14,185 nt of DNA from CANKHA01 sp034668825 (lineage in GTDB: Bacteria; Pseudomonadota; Alphaproteobacteria; Rhizobiales; Xanthobacteraceae): positions 1-14,185 of the forward strand of contig JAXDOR010000078.1 in assembly GCA_034668825.1 (NCBI GenBank), read 5' to 3'. Shown here piece by piece: positions 13,063 through 14,185 of the stretch. The position numbers and the translations under genes are program-made. The notes under the pieces are model-generated. The model ran no database searches. It worked only from the letters and a program-made list of their open reading frames with translations, and was not told the DNA's origin. Within the stretch, counting starts at the first letter, position 1, and the number at the start of each line of letters is the position of its first letter.

Positions 13063-14185
13063 CTAATTTTTCCCAAGTCTGCTCAATGCTGCCTGCACGA
13101 CGGCCTCGGGCGTAATGCCAAAATGCTTAAAAAGGTCCTTGGCCGGCGCGCTGGCTCCGAATGTCGACATCCCGACAAAAACGCCGTCGCTGCCGATGAT
13201 CTGGTCCCAGCCTTGACGCACGGCGGCTTCGATGCCGATGCGCACCGGCGCGGTGCCGATAATGAATTCGCGATAATCGTCCGGCGCGGCGAAAAACAAT
13301 TCGAAACAGGGGACAGAGACGACGCGGGCGGCAATATCCCGCTCGGCAAGGAGCTTGCGCGCCGCCATCGCGACGGAAACTTCCGAGCCGGTAGCAAAGA
13401 TCGACACGGCAGCCTTACCCTCTGTGGGCGCAATCTCATAAGCACCGCGCGCGCAGCGGTTCTCCTCGTCGAACTGTAGACGCAACTGCGGCAGGTTCTG
13501 CCGGGTCAGCGCCAATACGCTCGGGCTCTCGCGTGCTTCCAGCGCAAGCTGCCAGCATTCCAAAGTTTCGACCGTGTCGCAGGGGCGGAACACCAGCAGG
13601 TTCGGCATCGCGCGCAACGAGGCGAGATGCTCGACCGGCTGATGCGTCGGCCCATCTTCGCCCAGTCCGATGGAGTCGTGGGTCATCACATGGATGACGC
13701 GCTCGCCCATGAGCGCGGCCAGGCGGATTGCCGGCCGGCAGTAATCCGAAAAGATCAGGAACGTTCCCGAATACGGGATGATCCCGCCATGCAACACCAT
13801 GCCGTTCATGGCGGACGCCATGGCGTGTTCGCGAATGCCGTAATGGATGAAGGTCCCGCCGTAGTCGGCAGCGGACAGCGTCTTCATGCTCTTGGCGCGG
13901 GTGTTGTTGGAGCCGGTAAGGTCGGCGGAGCCGCCGACAAGCTCGGGCAACACCGGGACGAGCGCCTCCAAGGCATTTTCCGAGGCGATGCGGGTTGCGA
14001 TGTCCTTCGGCGCCGCGGCAAGCTGTTCCTTCGCCGCGCGCACGGCGGCGGCGAGTTTATCCTTGGGCAGTTCGCCGCGCAGGCGGCGTTCGAGTTCGGC
14101 GCGCTTCGCCGGATCGACAGTCTTGAGCTTTTGCTCCCACGCCTTGCGCGCGCCGTTGGAACGCTTTCCCGCCGCTTGCCAAGCG
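13063..14185 (-). CDS. tkt: Transketolase, C-terminal part (5' end outside window)
   Basis: This gene encodes a thiamine-diphosphate enzyme that moves two-carbon ketol units in the pentose phosphate pathway and, where present, the Calvin cycle. The 373 visible residues out of about 660 cover the end of the pyrophosphate domain, the pyrimidine domain and the C-terminal domain. Key signs are ELVGGSADLTGSNNT, then HYGIREHAMASAMNG with the catalytic glutamate of REH, and THDSIGLGEDGPTHQP, the transketolase signature that binds substrate phosphate. The reading frame is open to the right edge: translation upstream of the GTG at 14043 continues as WEQKLKTVDPAKRAELERRL, so that GTG is internal. The protein ends RLGKN at 13063. 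It is the first visible gene of the tkt-gap-pgk-fba cluster. Confidence 0.96.
   Translation of the reverse strand, partial: AWQAAGKRSNGARKAWEQKLKTVDPAKRAELERRLRGELPKDKLAAAVRAAKEQLAAAPKDIATRIASENALEALVPVLPELVGGSADLTGSNNTRAKSMKTLSAADYGGTFIHYGIREHAMASAMNGMVLHGGIIPYSGTFLIFSDYCRPAIRLAALMGERVIHVMTHDSIGLGEDGPTHQPVEHLASLRAMPNLLVFRPCDTVETLECWQLALEARESPSVLALTRQNLPQLRLQFDEENRCARGAYEIAPTEGKAAVSIFATGSEVSVAMAARKLLAERDIAARVVSVPCFELFFAAPDDYREFIIGTAPVRIGIEAAVRQGWDQIIGSDGVFVGMSTFGASAPAKDLFKHFGITPEAVVQAALSRLGKN

Noticed and set aside
1..14185. tRNA, rRNA, CRISPR array, transposase or prophage genes
   Set aside because: I looked for cloverleaf-like segments, regular direct repeats and DDE or integrase motifs and saw none.

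Overview
This window looks like chromosomal core DNA from an alphaproteobacterium of the order Hyphomicrobiales (Rhizobiales), most likely the Bradyrhizobium / Rhodopseudomonas / Xanthobacteraceae side. The reasons are the high GC content, the pairing of a DUF1192 protein with the CtrA-degradation adaptor RcdA, a CtrA-type box, a promoter of the alphaproteobacterial CTTGAC-N17-CTATAT type, and an 87-bp intergenic palindrome of a kind common in that group. No phage, plasmid, insertion sequence or CRISPR array is visible.

Left part (1-4470). A partial quinone oxidoreductase gene points left, divergent from a small DUF1192 gene. A 347-bp gap follows, holding a perfect TTAA-N7-TTAA box and a structured RNA-like segment that ends in a strong intrinsic terminator. 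Then comes rcdA. An 87-bp palindrome and a bidirectional terminator separate rcdA from the convergent rpmE gene for ribosomal protein L31. Divergent from rpmE is a complete half-size ABC exporter. A second copy of the palindrome lies between the exporter and the convergent leftward block.

Right part (4557-14185). Ten genes all lie on the minus strand. In transcription order they are tkt (partial), gap, pgk, a class I fba, a divergent ThiE-like protein, a secreted Sel1-repeat protein, suhB, a MotA/TolQ-like channel protein, a MotB/OmpA-like partner and a GNAT acetyltransferase. The first four are sugar-phosphate enzymes of glycolysis/gluconeogenesis and the pentose phosphate or Calvin cycle, spaced 20-63 nt apart. 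The next two overlap (TGATG). The channel pair is separated by 6 nt, and the acetyltransferase overlaps the pair by 4 nt.

The points most worth a second look are the CtrA box / candidate small RNA / rcdA arrangement, the uncharacterised ion-channel pair with a long periplasmic coiled coil, a hairpin that appears to mask the suhB ribosome binding site, and the ThiE-like protein that lacks usual catalytic motifs. I found no obviously new multi-gene defence or mobile system.
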